Shown piece by piece: positions 40,505-48,591 of a stretch of 64,000 bases of DNA. The position numbers and the translations under genes were made by a program. The stretch comes from Staphylococcus roterodami (GTDB lineage: Bacteria; Bacillota; Bacilli; Staphylococcales; Staphylococcaceae). The stretch is taken from contig CP092781.1 in the NCBI GenBank assembly GCA_022493055.1, positions 806,001 through 870,000 of the forward strand, given 5' to 3'. Below the pieces are notes generated by a model that saw only the letters and a list, made by a program, of their open reading frames with translations, was not told the origin of the DNA and searched no databases. The number at the start of each line of letters is the position of its first letter. Position 1 is the stretch's first letter.

Positions 40505-40878
40505 GCTTTAAACATCGCTGGTCAATCGATTTTTGAGATTGGTCGAAGATTGAAACATGTTAAAGAGAATAATTTGGTGCATGGAGAATTTAGGCTATGG
40601 CTTGAAAAATTGGATTAAGCAAATCATCAGCTAATAGATTTATGAAAATAGCTGAAAATTCAGAATTAAATGCCCCACCAGCGGGATATACGGGCGCAAG
40701 TATTTTATACGAAATCGCAACCCTCCCTGAACCGGAACGCACAAAAGAACACATAACTTCAAATGGTGAAACTAAAACGCCAGATGAAAAGACTATAAAT
40801 TTAACGCAGAACTCAATTTTGAGCTTTGTAAAATTGCATGAATTAGTTATAGTTAGGCTATTTACGGGTATTATATAA
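40505..40878 (+). pseudogene. Remnant of a phage DUF3102-type gene
   Basis: One frame reads [20 protein letters not shown] and then [11 protein letters not shown], stopping at 40616. The next frame continues [18 protein letters not shown] and SILYEIATLPEPERTKEH. Together they match the phage DUF3102 pattern, which interprets as one gene split by a frameshift near 40610. The C-terminal part to 40878 is degenerate. Confidence 0.6.
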
Positions 40879-40885
40879 ACGGGAG

Positions 40886-40975
40886 GGGCAACGTTATTAC
40901 TTGCCTATTAGAACATGGAATGGTTCTGCCCCGCCTAATCAGATATTAGGTGACTTATGGGGAGAAATCAGTTAA
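40886..40975 (+). pseudogene. 3' fragment of a phage tail/baseplate gene
   Basis: The last 30 codons of a frame read [20 protein letters not shown] and end LWGEIS-stop. This resembles the end of staphylococcal siphophage baseplate or tail-fibre proteins as I remember them. No start or upstream part is present. Confidence 0.5.
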
Positions 40976-40997
40976 ACTAATATGGTCATGTCTTTTT

Positions 40998-41027
40998 AAG
41001 CAGGTGAGTTACAACACCTGCTTTTTT
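40998..41027 (+). terminator. Phage-type terminator
   Basis: AAGCAGGTG-AGTTACAA-CACCTGCTT followed by TTTTT, directly behind the phage tail fragment. Confidence 0.8.
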
Positions 41028-41111
41028 ATTTACATTTAAATATAAGATGTGATATGCTTTTAACAGAATTTTATTTAACATTTCTCTCTCAAGTTGAAAT
41101 CGTGAGTAGTA

Positions 41112-41137
41112 GGCAGGTACTTCGGTACTTGCTTTTT
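41112..41137 (+). terminator. Terminator-like hairpin
   Basis: GCAGGTAC-TTCG-GTACTTGC followed by TTTTTT. The stable TTCG loop is visible. No gene directly upstream is recognised, so its source transcript is unknown. Confidence 0.7.
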
Positions 41138-41225
41138 TAGTATGCATATATAAAGATTAAACCGCACTTTCTATTAATATAGAAGTGCGATTATTTACAG
41201 TGAACTAAAACTATAATAATTGGAA

Positions 41226-41426
<201 letters not shown>

Positions 41427-41810
41427 TTAATGACGCAAAGGGCGAGGTTATGAAAAAATCTCAAATGTTAAAATGGCTATAACCCTTGATATAATAACCT
41501 TTTGGCCGTTTTAGGGCATTCATAAAACAAGCATGTATAAAAGAGGAAAACTAATCAACAAAGTACACCAATTCATGAGAACAAAGAATTAGCAGAACTT
41601 GCTGGAGTTATTAAACAACAGTGATTGGCAGCCCCCAAATTTGGGTCTTGTTAATTCGAATGATATTATAAGACAATCATATCCATAATTTAATGCGTTA
41701 AATTGACGTAAGGAAGATAAGTGTTTTTATGCGGTTATAAATCGAGCAGAAAATACATTTTTTTCAAAATGAAGTGTGAAAAAGGGTTTTTACTTGTATT
41801 GTCTATGTTA
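41427..41810. other. Non-coding stretch in the island cargo
   Basis: No ORF or RNA that I can support. Runs of degenerate sequence suggest remnants of deleted genes. Confidence 0.4.
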
Positions 41811-41816
41811 TATAAT
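41811..41816 (+). promoter_or_regulatory. Candidate -10 element for the adenosine deaminase gene
   Basis: Perfect TATAAT, 40 bases before the start codon. No good -35 at standard spacing. Confidence 0.45.
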
Positions 41817-41850
41817 ATATTAAATTTAAATGTTAATTGGAGTGGTGAAT

Positions 41851-42843
41851 GTGACTGATAAAAGTAAAATAGCATCAATCCCTAAAATTGAGTTACATTG
41901 TCATTTAGATGGGTCTGTTAGCTATGGATTTTTGAAAAAACAAAGTTATGATCAAAACATTGATATAGATTTTAATAAAGTAATGGTTAGTCGATATTGT
42001 GAAAATTTGGATCAATATTTGGAATCATTTGATGAAATATTAAAAGTTATGCAAACAGAAAATAGTTTGGTCGACAGTGTTATAGATGTAGTCCAACAAG
42101 CAAATAACGATGGTATAAAATATATGGAAATTAGATTTGCGCCTAAATTGCATACTCAAAAAGGGTTGTCTATTTTAGAAGTATTACTTTCAGTATGTAA
42201 AGGGGTAAAGATAGCAGAAAGTAAATATGATGTAATTACTAGATTAATTATTTGCGGGATGAAACATCACAGTAACATACAGAATATAGAAATATTTAAA
42301 AATATTATGGAAAATAAGGAGTTAAAAAAATTAATTGTAGGAGTAGATTTGGCTGGAAGTGAAGAAGATAATTCAATAGAAAAACACAAAGTAGCAATAG
42401 AGTTTGCGCGAAATAATAACCTTAATATCACTTTGCATGCTGGAGAATGTGGATGTGCAAAAAATGTGTATGATTCTGTAAAATTAGGTGCAAAAAGAAT
42501 TGGACATGGGGTTGCTTTATTTAAAAATAAAGATGACATTAAGGATTTCGCTAAAAGTAATGTTTTACTAGAAATATGCCCTAAAAGTAATCTACAAACT
42601 AAAGCAATTAAAAGCTTAAATGAATTAGATTTACCATTACTGAGAAAATACCAGATTCCATATTTAATTAATACTGATAATAGAACTGTAACAGGCACCA
42701 CGCTTATTAAGGAATATGAAATGTTATTAGAAAACAATTTAATATCTATTGAAGAAATAAAAAGAGTTAACAAAGAGGCTATATCATTTTCGTTTATAAG
42801 TGAAACAGAAATTGAAATGTTAAAAACAAAAATGCAGATATAA
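41851..42843 (+). CDS. add: Adenosine deaminase
   Basis: The enzyme hydrolyses adenosine and deoxyadenosine to inosine and deoxyinosine. The GTG at 41851 follows GGAGTGG at good spacing and gives 330 residues; an ATG seven codons earlier lacks a site. Metal and substrate motifs are complete: HCHLDGS near residue 17, GVDLAGSE, HAGECG near residue 196, RIGHGVAL, EICPKSN, and NTDNRTVTGT near residue 277. There is no signal peptide, so it acts in the cytoplasm. It is the last gene before attR and typical SaPI cargo by position. It differs from surface nucleotidase AdsA. A role in purine use, host adenosine signalling or phage defence is open. Confidence 0.88.
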   Translation: MTDKSKIASIPKIELHCHLDGSVSYGFLKKQSYDQNIDIDFNKVMVSRYCENLDQYLESFDEILKVMQTENSLVDSVIDVVQQANNDGIKYMEIRFAPKLHTQKGLSILEVLLSVCKGVKIAESKYDVITRLIICGMKHHSNIQNIEIFKNIMENKELKKLIVGVDLAGSEEDNSIEKHKVAIEFARNNNLNITLHAGECGCAKNVYDSVKLGAKRIGHGVALFKNKDDIKDFAKSNVLLEICPKSNLQTKAIKSLNELDLPLLRKYQIPYLINTDNRTVTGTTLIKEYEMLLENNLISIEEIKRVNKEAISFSFISETEIEMLKTKMQI

Positions 42844-43044
42844 AAATATTATAGCAATGTTCTCACACATTGCAGGCAGTGAAAACGTAATTGAATACGT
42901 TAATTATGAAGTGACCTTGAGTGCACAAATTTCTTTTGTTTTTTCAATTTTAACATTATACACACAACTGATTAGACAATGTAAACGTTGATATGACAAT
43001 ACTTATAGAGATTTTAACATTAATAGATAAACGCTTTAATGAAC

Positions 43045-43060
43045 TCCCGCCGTCTCCATT
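43045..43060 (+). other. attR core of the SaPI
   Basis: Exact copy of TCCCGCCGTCTCCATT found at 27964-27979. The 200 bases between add and this site have no recognised gene. Confidence 0.92.
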
Positions 43061-43065
43061 TAGAT

Positions 43066-43097
43066 AGCCTGCAGCCTTTGTGGTTGTGGGCTTTTTT
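43066..43097 (+). terminator. ssrA-type terminator to the right of attR
   Basis: AGCCTGCAGCC pairs with GGTTGTGGGCT, followed by TTTTTT. Sequence and position relative to the att core mirror 27984-28015; one of the two is the original ssrA terminator. Confidence 0.75.
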
Positions 43098-43502
43098 ATT
43101 ATGTGTTTTTCAGGGGATAAAGCATTGCAGAAATTGTTGTGAGTATTGATATAGCAGTGTTTGTATAGCTGTTTATTTTATGGAGGAAAAAGTAATAAGT
43201 GATTATGAATTAATTTTTGAGATATAAGGGGAAAGGGATGTGTGTCAAATAAGTGTCAAAAAAGTTGGATTCTGAGTTTTACATTCAACATTGTTCATGA
43301 AGAAACTTCTTTATACGCAAAAAATTCTCCATGTTATATATGTCAATATAAAAATGTACATAAATGATTGTATAGGAATGTACAAAATTGATTGTTAAGT
43401 AATTTCCTTCTTAGGTGAAAGATTTTTTAATCTATACGACTTATCTGTGATTTTAGCTACGCTTGAATGAATTGTCTACACATAATTGGATAAATGGCTA
43501 CT

Positions 43503-43610
43503 GAAAAAGAAGTTTTCATTTTTGATACGTCACTAAGTGGGTGTAGTTATAAAGAGATAAGCCAAGATTTGAGATGTTAATTAGATAAAATTATAGAAAA
43601 TATAGAGTAA
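43503..43610 (+). pseudogene. Decayed SaPI sigma-like gene
   Basis: The frame EVFIFDTSLSGCSYKEISQD, an internal stop, then LDKIIENIE-stop aligns with the end of the intact gene at 37563-37904 (FYIFDSLIQGRSYKDISNV and LDKIVEVIE). It has at least one in-frame stop and a deletion. It belongs to an older island next to the present one. Confidence 0.75.
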
Positions 43611-43624
43611 TTTGAAGGAGAAAT

Positions 43625-43885
43625 TAACGCCTAAACAAGAGCGTTTTACTAATGAGTATCTAAATTAATGTTACTCATAGCGCTATAAATCCCGGTTATA
43701 GCTGGAATAATACACACATGTGTCAGATAGTCTATTGTAATCTGAAAAAAAGCGAACGAATATATCAAAGCAAGAAACATGAGATAATGGACGATGCTAT
43801 TTTAACTGCTAAAGAAACTTACACCTATTTACACAATCAGCAATAGTTAACAAGACGGAAATAAAAGAAGTAGTAGTTAAGAAAA
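43625..43885 (+). pseudogene. Decayed SaPI terS
   Basis: LTPKQERFTNEYLN, stop, then in other frames HSAINPGYSWNNTHMCQ and IMDDAILTAKET align in order with the intact TerS at 37901-38470 (LTAKQARFVNEYI; SAIKAGYSANSAHVTGC; IIDENVLTAKEL). Several stops and frameshifts make it a dead copy. Similar distances keep it next to the sigma-like remnant, as in the live island. The sequence from 43098 to 43502 holds no recognisable gene. Confidence 0.8.
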
Positions 43886-43889
43886 GCAT

Positions 43890-43929
43890 GAAATGCTCCC
43901 TTTAAAGTAGACATTGAAGGGAGCATTTC
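43890..43929. repeat. 13-bp perfect inverted repeat
   Basis: GAAATGCTCCCTT (43890-43902) and AAGGGAGCATTTC (43917-43929) flank 14 bases. It lies at the junction between the SaPI relic and the convergent SpoIIM-family gene. It may be a terminator, but neither side has a strong T run. Confidence 0.7.
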
Positions 43930-43951
43930 AAATCGTAGTGGGCTTGTTATT

Positions 43952-44560
43952 TTATGTTAGTAGATCAAATATAAATTTAGATAAATAATTCTCGAGAAAA
44001 GTTGCTATTACAAATAGAGGTAAAGCAATAAATACATATATTTTCAATAAGTTGAGTATAGCTAATTTTAAAGATAAATTATCTTTTTTATTTTTTCTAA
44101 ATAAGTTGATGCTTTTTCTAGTTATTGCTTGGTTAACTTTAAAGAGTCCGCTAGCAACAAAGCAAAAAGCTAATATTTCTATGAAAAAGTGAGGTATTGA
44201 AGATAAAGTCATCATACTCCCTTTATAAACATCAAAATTAATTACAAAACCTAAAGCTATAGCAGGAAGAATCGCTGTAACTATAACATTTAAATAATAT
44301 AAAAAAGGGATTGGAATAAATGCTAATATTAGCATTTGAACAGGAACTTTAATTCCATTATTTAGTATATATTCCCAAACTTTTTCTAAACCTACTGCAT
44401 TGTCTACATTACTGGGTATCCCTTTTGATAGATTTTTTATGGTTTCAGTAGAAGGGCTAAATATAATGGCTAAAATAAAGGTAACTAAGAAAATTATTAA
44501 TATTGTAACTAAAAATTTTATTGTTCTTTTAATATATGTCTCATCATGAATTTTAAACAT
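43952..44560 (-). CDS. SpoIIM (stage II sporulation M)-family membrane protein
   Basis: The ATG at 44560, behind GGAGG, gives 202 residues. It has five or so membrane helices (FLVTILIIFLVTFILAIIF near the N terminus, ILAFIPIPFLYYLNVIVTAIL, HFFIEILAFCFVASGLF, IYVFIALPLFVIATFLE). The SpoIIM-type feature is a long extracytoplasmic segment followed by a GFVINFDVYKGSM-SIPHFFIEI region. Outside spore formers, SpoIIM-type proteins are often encoded in circular bacteriocin clusters, where they help export or immunity. Here it lies downstream of a secreted-protein/immunity-like pair with a terminator between. Role inferred. Confidence 0.6.
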   Translation of the reverse strand: MFKIHDETYIKRTIKFLVTILIIFLVTFILAIIFSPSTETIKNLSKGIPSNVDNAVGLEKVWEYILNNGIKVPVQMLILAFIPIPFLYYLNVIVTAILPAIALGFVINFDVYKGSMMTLSSIPHFFIEILAFCFVASGLFKVNQAITRKSINLFRKNKKDNLSLKLAILNLLKIYVFIALPLFVIATFLENYLSKFIFDLLT

Positions 44561-44708
44561 AACTACCTCCATTCAATAGATATTGTTTAACTACTTAAAC
44601 GATATCACACTTATATAAATAATAAAATATTAGTATATGTTTCTTAGCTATTCACATACCACGGATTAAATCCAAGAGTCTGAACAGGCTACTCCTCTTA
44701 ATAATTAC

Positions 44709-44757
44709 AAAAAAATAGCTATGAAAAAATCTATCGTCATAGATTCCTTCATAGCTA
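44709..44757 (-). terminator. Terminator of the leftward secreted-protein cassette
   Basis: On the minus strand TAGCTATGAA...ATCTAT pairs with ATAGAT...TTCATAGCTA, followed by TTTTTTT. Confidence 0.85.
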
Positions 44758-44775
44758 AACTTAGTATGTTTATTT

Positions 44776-45099
44776 TTATTTTAGGATGCTATTTATCAAC
44801 ACAACATATAACTCACTATTTTTATAACCTTCTAATATATCATTAACTTGTCTAATAGGTATTTCTGGTACTTCTCTAATGTTTTCCAATTTTGTTTTAA
44901 ATTGTTTTTTTGTTATTTGCTCTTTATTTGTAGCCAATTGGAACAAGTAAGAATCTAGCATATTAATTTCTTTATATGAATACATATATCTTAATAACAC
45001 TAAATCTCTAGTTTTTAAGTTAGGCGCTAGTTCTTCTTGTAATTGTTCTATTGATTGTTTCATTAATAACAATCTCATTTCTAATTCTTCATTATTCAT
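44776..45099 (-). CDS. Small helical protein, possible immunity protein (107 aa)
   Basis: The 107-residue soluble, all-helical protein (LLLMKQSIEQLQEEL, LVLLRYMYSYKEINMLD, EIPIRQVNDILEGYKN) has no catalytic motif. Size and helical pattern recall cytoplasmic immunity proteins of class II bacteriocins. It begins 15 bases downstream of the secreted-protein gene and shares its terminator, the usual toxin-immunity order. It could equally be an unrelated adaptor. No homologue is recognised with certainty. Confidence 0.5.
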   Translation of the reverse strand: MNNEELEMRLLLMKQSIEQLQEELAPNLKTRDLVLLRYMYSYKEINMLDSYLFQLATNKEQITKKQFKTKLENIREVPEIPIRQVNDILEGYKNSELYVVLINSILK

Positions 45100-45114
45100 T
45101 TTATCACACTCTTT

Positions 45115-45645
45115 TTATATTAATGCTTGACCAACTTGGGAAACCCAAAACCCTATGCTTCTTGCAGTAGAATCTTTAATACCAGTTCCCATCAATGCTT
45201 GTGAAACTTGTCCTTGTACATTTCCCCATGTAGCCTCTTCTTGTTTTAATACATTATTCAATGCGGGATTTACATATTTATCCCATCTTTTTTCCAATGA
45301 TTTTCCGGCACGAGGACTGATTTCTTTTACACCATTAAACACAGCTTTTTTATTTTTAATCATAGCTTTTATGCCTTTTTTAACAGCGTATGATCCACCA
45401 ACTCTTTCAGATGTGCCTTCTTTTAAATTAGATGGTAAGTTATCTATAGTTTTTTTGCTAGTTCTTTCTGGATTTTTAAATAATTCATCTAATGCTTTAT
45501 CATCTGCATTTGATTTTTCAGTAACTTGCTTATTATTTGTATTTTCGTTATTTTGGGTAATATTTTGCGCGCTTGCTAAAGGTGTCGAAGTTGAAAGGAG
45601 TAGAGCACTCATTATCAATATTCCAAATGTTTTATTCAATTTCAA
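45115..45645 (-). CDS. Secreted protein of unknown function, possible bacteriocin-type effector (176 aa)
   Basis: The start is a TTG eight bases after AAAGGAG. A Sec signal peptide is clear (LNKTFGILIMSALLLSTST, cleavage likely at ASAQN, about residue 27). A disordered Asn/Lys/Glu-rich part follows, then a basic helical part (residues about 85-176) ending GIKDSTARSIGFWVSQVGQALI in two stretches, amphipathic at its end. No catalytic motif or cysteine is seen. With a small helical gene and a SpoIIM-type gene next to it, a secreted antimicrobial or host-directed peptide is a reasonable hypothesis only. Confidence 0.6.
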   Translation of the reverse strand: MKLNKTFGILIMSALLLSTSTPLASAQNITQNNENTNNKQVTEKSNADDKALDELFKNPERTSKKTIDNLPSNLKEGTSERVGGSYAVKKGIKAMIKNKKAVFNGVKEISPRAGKSLEKRWDKYVNPALNNVLKQEEATWGNVQGQVSQALMGTGIKDSTARSIGFWVSQVGQALI

Positions 45646-45741
45646 TATTAAAACTCCTTTGCTCTATATTTACTCCCAATCACAAAATTACATTCCCATA
45701 GTCAACATAACATACTAAACAATAAATTCAAGTTTTTGTAA

Positions 45742-46453
45742 TCTGATATTATTATTGGCAAAGGTGGACACACGATTGATTGTTCTGTTAAAACCCTTTA
45801 CAGAATGTTTAAAGAGAATTTTTTTGCTGTACATGATTTATCTATGAAACGTAAGTTTAAGTCAAATGGTCATTTTGAAAAAAGAGGAAGACAGACTTTT
45901 AAAGGATATATTTCTGAAAGGATAGAAGAATTTCCTTTGTTCAATATGGAGTTTGGGCATCTTGAAGGTGATATTATTGTTGGTCGTTATCATGGTAGTG
46001 CAATCATTACTCTGGTAGAGAGAGTATCCAAGATGATAATCACCTTACGCTCCTTAGGTCGTAAAGAAACTGATAAAGAAAACGCTCTGCACTTAATGTA
46101 TGCAGCTTTACTTTCTCATATATTTAAATCAATTACTTTTTGATTGTAGTAAGGAGTTCTCAAACTGGAAAACAATATGCAACTGTCACGATATATCTAT
46201 ATTTTTTGCTGATCCATGCACGCCATCACAGCGAGGTTTAAATGAACATTCTAACGGAATACTTAGACGCAGTGGATTAGATAAAGAACTAAATTTCAAT
46301 TTAGTAACAGACAATCATATCATCAGGGTTGCTCAAAAAATCAATCATCATCCTAAAAAATCTTTAGGTTATAGAACACCATTGGAAGTTCCCATAAAGA
46401 CAAGCAATCGACTAAAACATGCAATTTACTCGGTAGGTGGAACAGTATATTAA
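45742..46453 (+). pseudogene. IS30-family transposase, truncated and frameshifted
   Basis: The first frame (SVKTLYRMFKENFFAVHDL; EFGHLEGDIIVGRYHGSAI with catalytic-core Asp, then LVERVSKMIITL) and the second (DCSKEFSNWK, IFFADPCTPSQRGLNEHSN, then RTPLEVPI) are consecutive parts of one IS30 transposase. They are separated by an extra T in the run at 46137-46141. The helix-turn-helix N terminus is absent, and no inverted repeats are found. The element is dead. Its 5' side abuts the upstream region of the secreted-protein gene. Confidence 0.88.
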
Positions 46454-46608
46454 CAGATAAATTATAAATGTATGTGGTGACACCAATAATCATTGTTAGA
46501 GAAATGGTTTTAAGGAATAGTGAAAATACACCAAAATTTACACATTATAGTATAAATACTCGAATAATGATATAGTTTAAATGAAAAATGCAAATAAAGG
46601 GGGATTAC

Positions 46609-46956
46609 ATGAGTAATCTAATAAAATTAGAAAATGCATGTGTCTTCATTACAGTTATCAGTGTTTATTTTATCTTTGATTTTTCACTATGGATACTTTT
46701 AATTTTTTTATTAGTTCCAGATATTTCTATGATTGGGTATGCTGTTAATAAAGATATTGGAAGTAAGATATATAATTTGGGTCATACTTACGTTCTACCA
46801 ATCATAATTACTTTGTTATATTTACTTACAAATGAAGAAACGATATTACAAATATCTTTAATATGGTTGGCTCATATTAGTATGGATAGAACAATAGGAT
46901 ATGGACTTAAATATGCCCTAGACTTTAATAAAACTACTATTCAAAAAGTTGAATAA
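46609..46956 (+). CDS. DUF4260 family membrane protein
   Basis: The ATG at 46609, behind AAAGGGGG, gives 115 residues. Three to four membrane helices are visible (CVFITVISVYFIFDFSLWIL, LIFLLVPDISMIGYAV, YVLPIIITLLYLLT). The DUF4260 features LENACVF, LLVPDISMIGY and HISMDRTIGYGLKY are present. The family is widespread and of unknown function. It has its own terminator. No link to its neighbours is evident. Confidence 0.75.
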   Translation: MSNLIKLENACVFITVISVYFIFDFSLWILLIFLLVPDISMIGYAVNKDIGSKIYNLGHTYVLPIIITLLYLLTNEETILQISLIWLAHISMDRTIGYGLKYALDFNKTTIQKVE

Positions 46957-46967
46957 TTAACTATTAT

Positions 46968-46999
46968 AAGCGCTACTCCTATGTGGTTTAGCGTTTTTT
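46968..46999 (+). terminator. Terminator after the DUF4260 gene
   Basis: AGCGCTAC and GTTTAGCGTT-type arms pair around TCCTATGT, followed by TTTTTT. Confidence 0.65.
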
Positions 47000-47087
47000 T
47001 ATAGATAAAATAATTTTATATGCATATTATAATTAATTTCAACTAGGTTTAGCCTGTTGTAGGTGCTAAAACGAACTATAAAATCGA

Positions 47088-47505
47088 ATTTTCAGACAAT
47101 TGAAATGTAGTTTTTGTTAGAAATAAAGGTGAATATGATAGTAATAATAATTTTGAAATGATGTGAAGATTAAAAGAGAGGATTAGAGAAAATGGTTATA
47201 GGAGATATGTTAAGACCAATAAAATATTAGGCGTAGCATTAGATAATCCTCAAATTGTCGAAGAAGAATCATGTAGATATGATTTAGTTTTAAAAATAGA
47301 CGAGGATATAAATTAAAATGAAACTATAAATTTAAGAAACTTTACTGGAAGAAAATATGCAGATTTTGCAATTCCTCACACAACAAAAGATGTAAAAGAC
47401 TTCTACTCAAATCTATCAAACGTAATAGATAGAATTCAGTTGAAAGTGAAAAATGAACCTGTATTAGAGCGTTATAAGGAAAAAGTAAGTATTTTGAAAT
47501 ATTAA
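47088..47505 (+). pseudogene. GyrI-like / AraC effector-binding domain pseudogene
   Basis: One frame carries FVRNKGEYDSNNNFEMM, RLKERIRENGYRRYVKTNKI, LGVALDNPQI, CRYDLVLKIDED and KYADFAIPHTTKDVKDFYS in order. This is the pattern of GyrI-like small-molecule-binding domains, as at the C terminus of AraC/MerR efflux regulators. It is broken by TGA near 47103 and 47164 and by TAA near 47308, with no start codon. It may once have regulated the ABC transporter downstream. Confidence 0.65.
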
Positions 47506-47910
47506 TCCCAGATTTATAATAGCGAGAAATACCTAGTGTTGCTGTGTAGAGTATGTTTGTGTAACATGTGTGAATTAATGAAAAAATATCGAAAAAATTT
47601 AAAAATATATGATGGATTTTAAAAAAAGTGGACTTTGAAAATAAGATATTCATATTACATTAAGATTTATTGTTTTAACTACAATCACAGTTTTTTAAAA
47701 AATTAGTATATTGTTTAATTCGAAAAATAAAAAAGTATGTATTTCTTTAATTTTTTTAAATAAAGTGTAACAATATAATTAACAGTATTATTTTCGATAG
47801 ATTGTAATTAAAAAATTCTAAATAAGAGTGAGAAAATAAAAAGTGATTAAAATTTAGTTGCATTAGTATGTTGTAATTCGCAAATGATTTTTATATGAGG
47901 AGTAGTGTAA
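47506..47910. other. Non-coding AT-rich gap before the ABC transporter
   Basis: No ORF or RNA I can support. Its AT content is very high, so promoter motifs cannot be separated from background. Confidence 0.4.
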
Positions 47911-48591
47911 ATGATAAAACTTAAAAACATTTCTTTCAGGTTTGGTAAGAATTATATTCTAGAGAATATTAATTTAAATATTAATCAAGAAAATCAAATC
48001 ATTGGTTTGTTAGGGCCTAATGGAGCTGGCAAAACTACATTTTTTAATATTTTAACAGATTATTATCAAAAATATGAAGGTGAAATAAATAATGACGAAT
48101 TTACATATTTTTTATTACCAGACAAAGAGTATATACCTGAGAATTTAACAATAAATACATGTTTGAAAGATTTTAAAAATCTTTATGCTGAATTTAACGT
48201 GGATAGAGCTATAAAAATGTTAAATGAACTAAATTTAGATTTTAATCAAAAAATTTCTGATTTTTCTAAGGGGATGAAAGAACAACTTCATTTAATTTTT
48301 TCTTTAGCACAAGACGTAGATTTATATGTTTTTGATGAACCATTAGCAACAGTTGATCCTATTACAAGGGATATATTAATTGAATTAATTAAAAATGGTC
48401 GTAAAAACAATAGTATAGCAATTATTAGTACCCATCTTGTACAAGATATGGATGACTTATTTAATGAGATTATTATTATGAATAATGGGGAAATTTTAAT
48501 TCATGAAAAAACAGAATCATTAACAAGTAGATATCAAAAGTCTATAAATAATATTTACAAGGAGAGTGTAAAAAATGGTTACTTTAATTAA
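47911..48591 (+). CDS. ABC transporter ATP-binding protein
   Basis: The 226-residue ATPase has Walker A GPNGAGKTT near residue 36, a signature variant FSKGMKEQLHLIFSLA (instead of LSGGQ), Walker B DLYVFDEPLATVDP, and the switch His in IISTHLVQDM. The SKGMK signature is typical of bacteriocin-immunity, BcrA-like and PSM-exporter (Pmt) ATPases. ATG follows GAGGAGTAG. It overlaps its permease gene by 17 bases. The pair may give immunity or export a peptide; the substrate is unknown. Confidence 0.88.
   Translation: MIKLKNISFRFGKNYILENINLNINQENQIIGLLGPNGAGKTTFFNILTDYYQKYEGEINNDEFTYFLLPDKEYIPENLTINTCLKDFKNLYAEFNVDRAIKMLNELNLDFNQKISDFSKGMKEQLHLIFSLAQDVDLYVFDEPLATVDPITRDILIELIKNGRKNNSIAIISTHLVQDMDDLFNEIIIMNNGEILIHEKTESLTSRYQKSINNIYKESVKNGYFN

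Noticed and set aside
41112..41137. A type I toxin gene before the TTCG hairpin
   Set aside because: No short membrane peptide with a ribosome site could be found upstream; only the hairpin is supported.
42267..42773. 168-codon minus-strand frame opposite adenosine deaminase
   Set aside because: The plus strand carries a complete family motif set; the minus frame has none.
41830..42843. Adenosine deaminase starting at ATG 41830
   Set aside because: The GGAGTGG ribosome site lies downstream of that ATG and fits the GTG at 41851.
41851..42843. Adenosine deaminase as part of a RADAR defence system
   Set aside because: RADAR deaminases are much larger and paired with an ATPase; neither is seen here.
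45155..45718. 187-codon plus-strand frame opposite the secreted protein gene
   Set aside because: The minus-strand gene has a signal peptide, ribosome site and terminator; the plus frame has no recognisable feature.
47342..47653. 103-codon minus-strand frame
   Set aside because: It overlaps the GyrI-like remnant and AT-rich DNA, and shows no motif or ribosome site.
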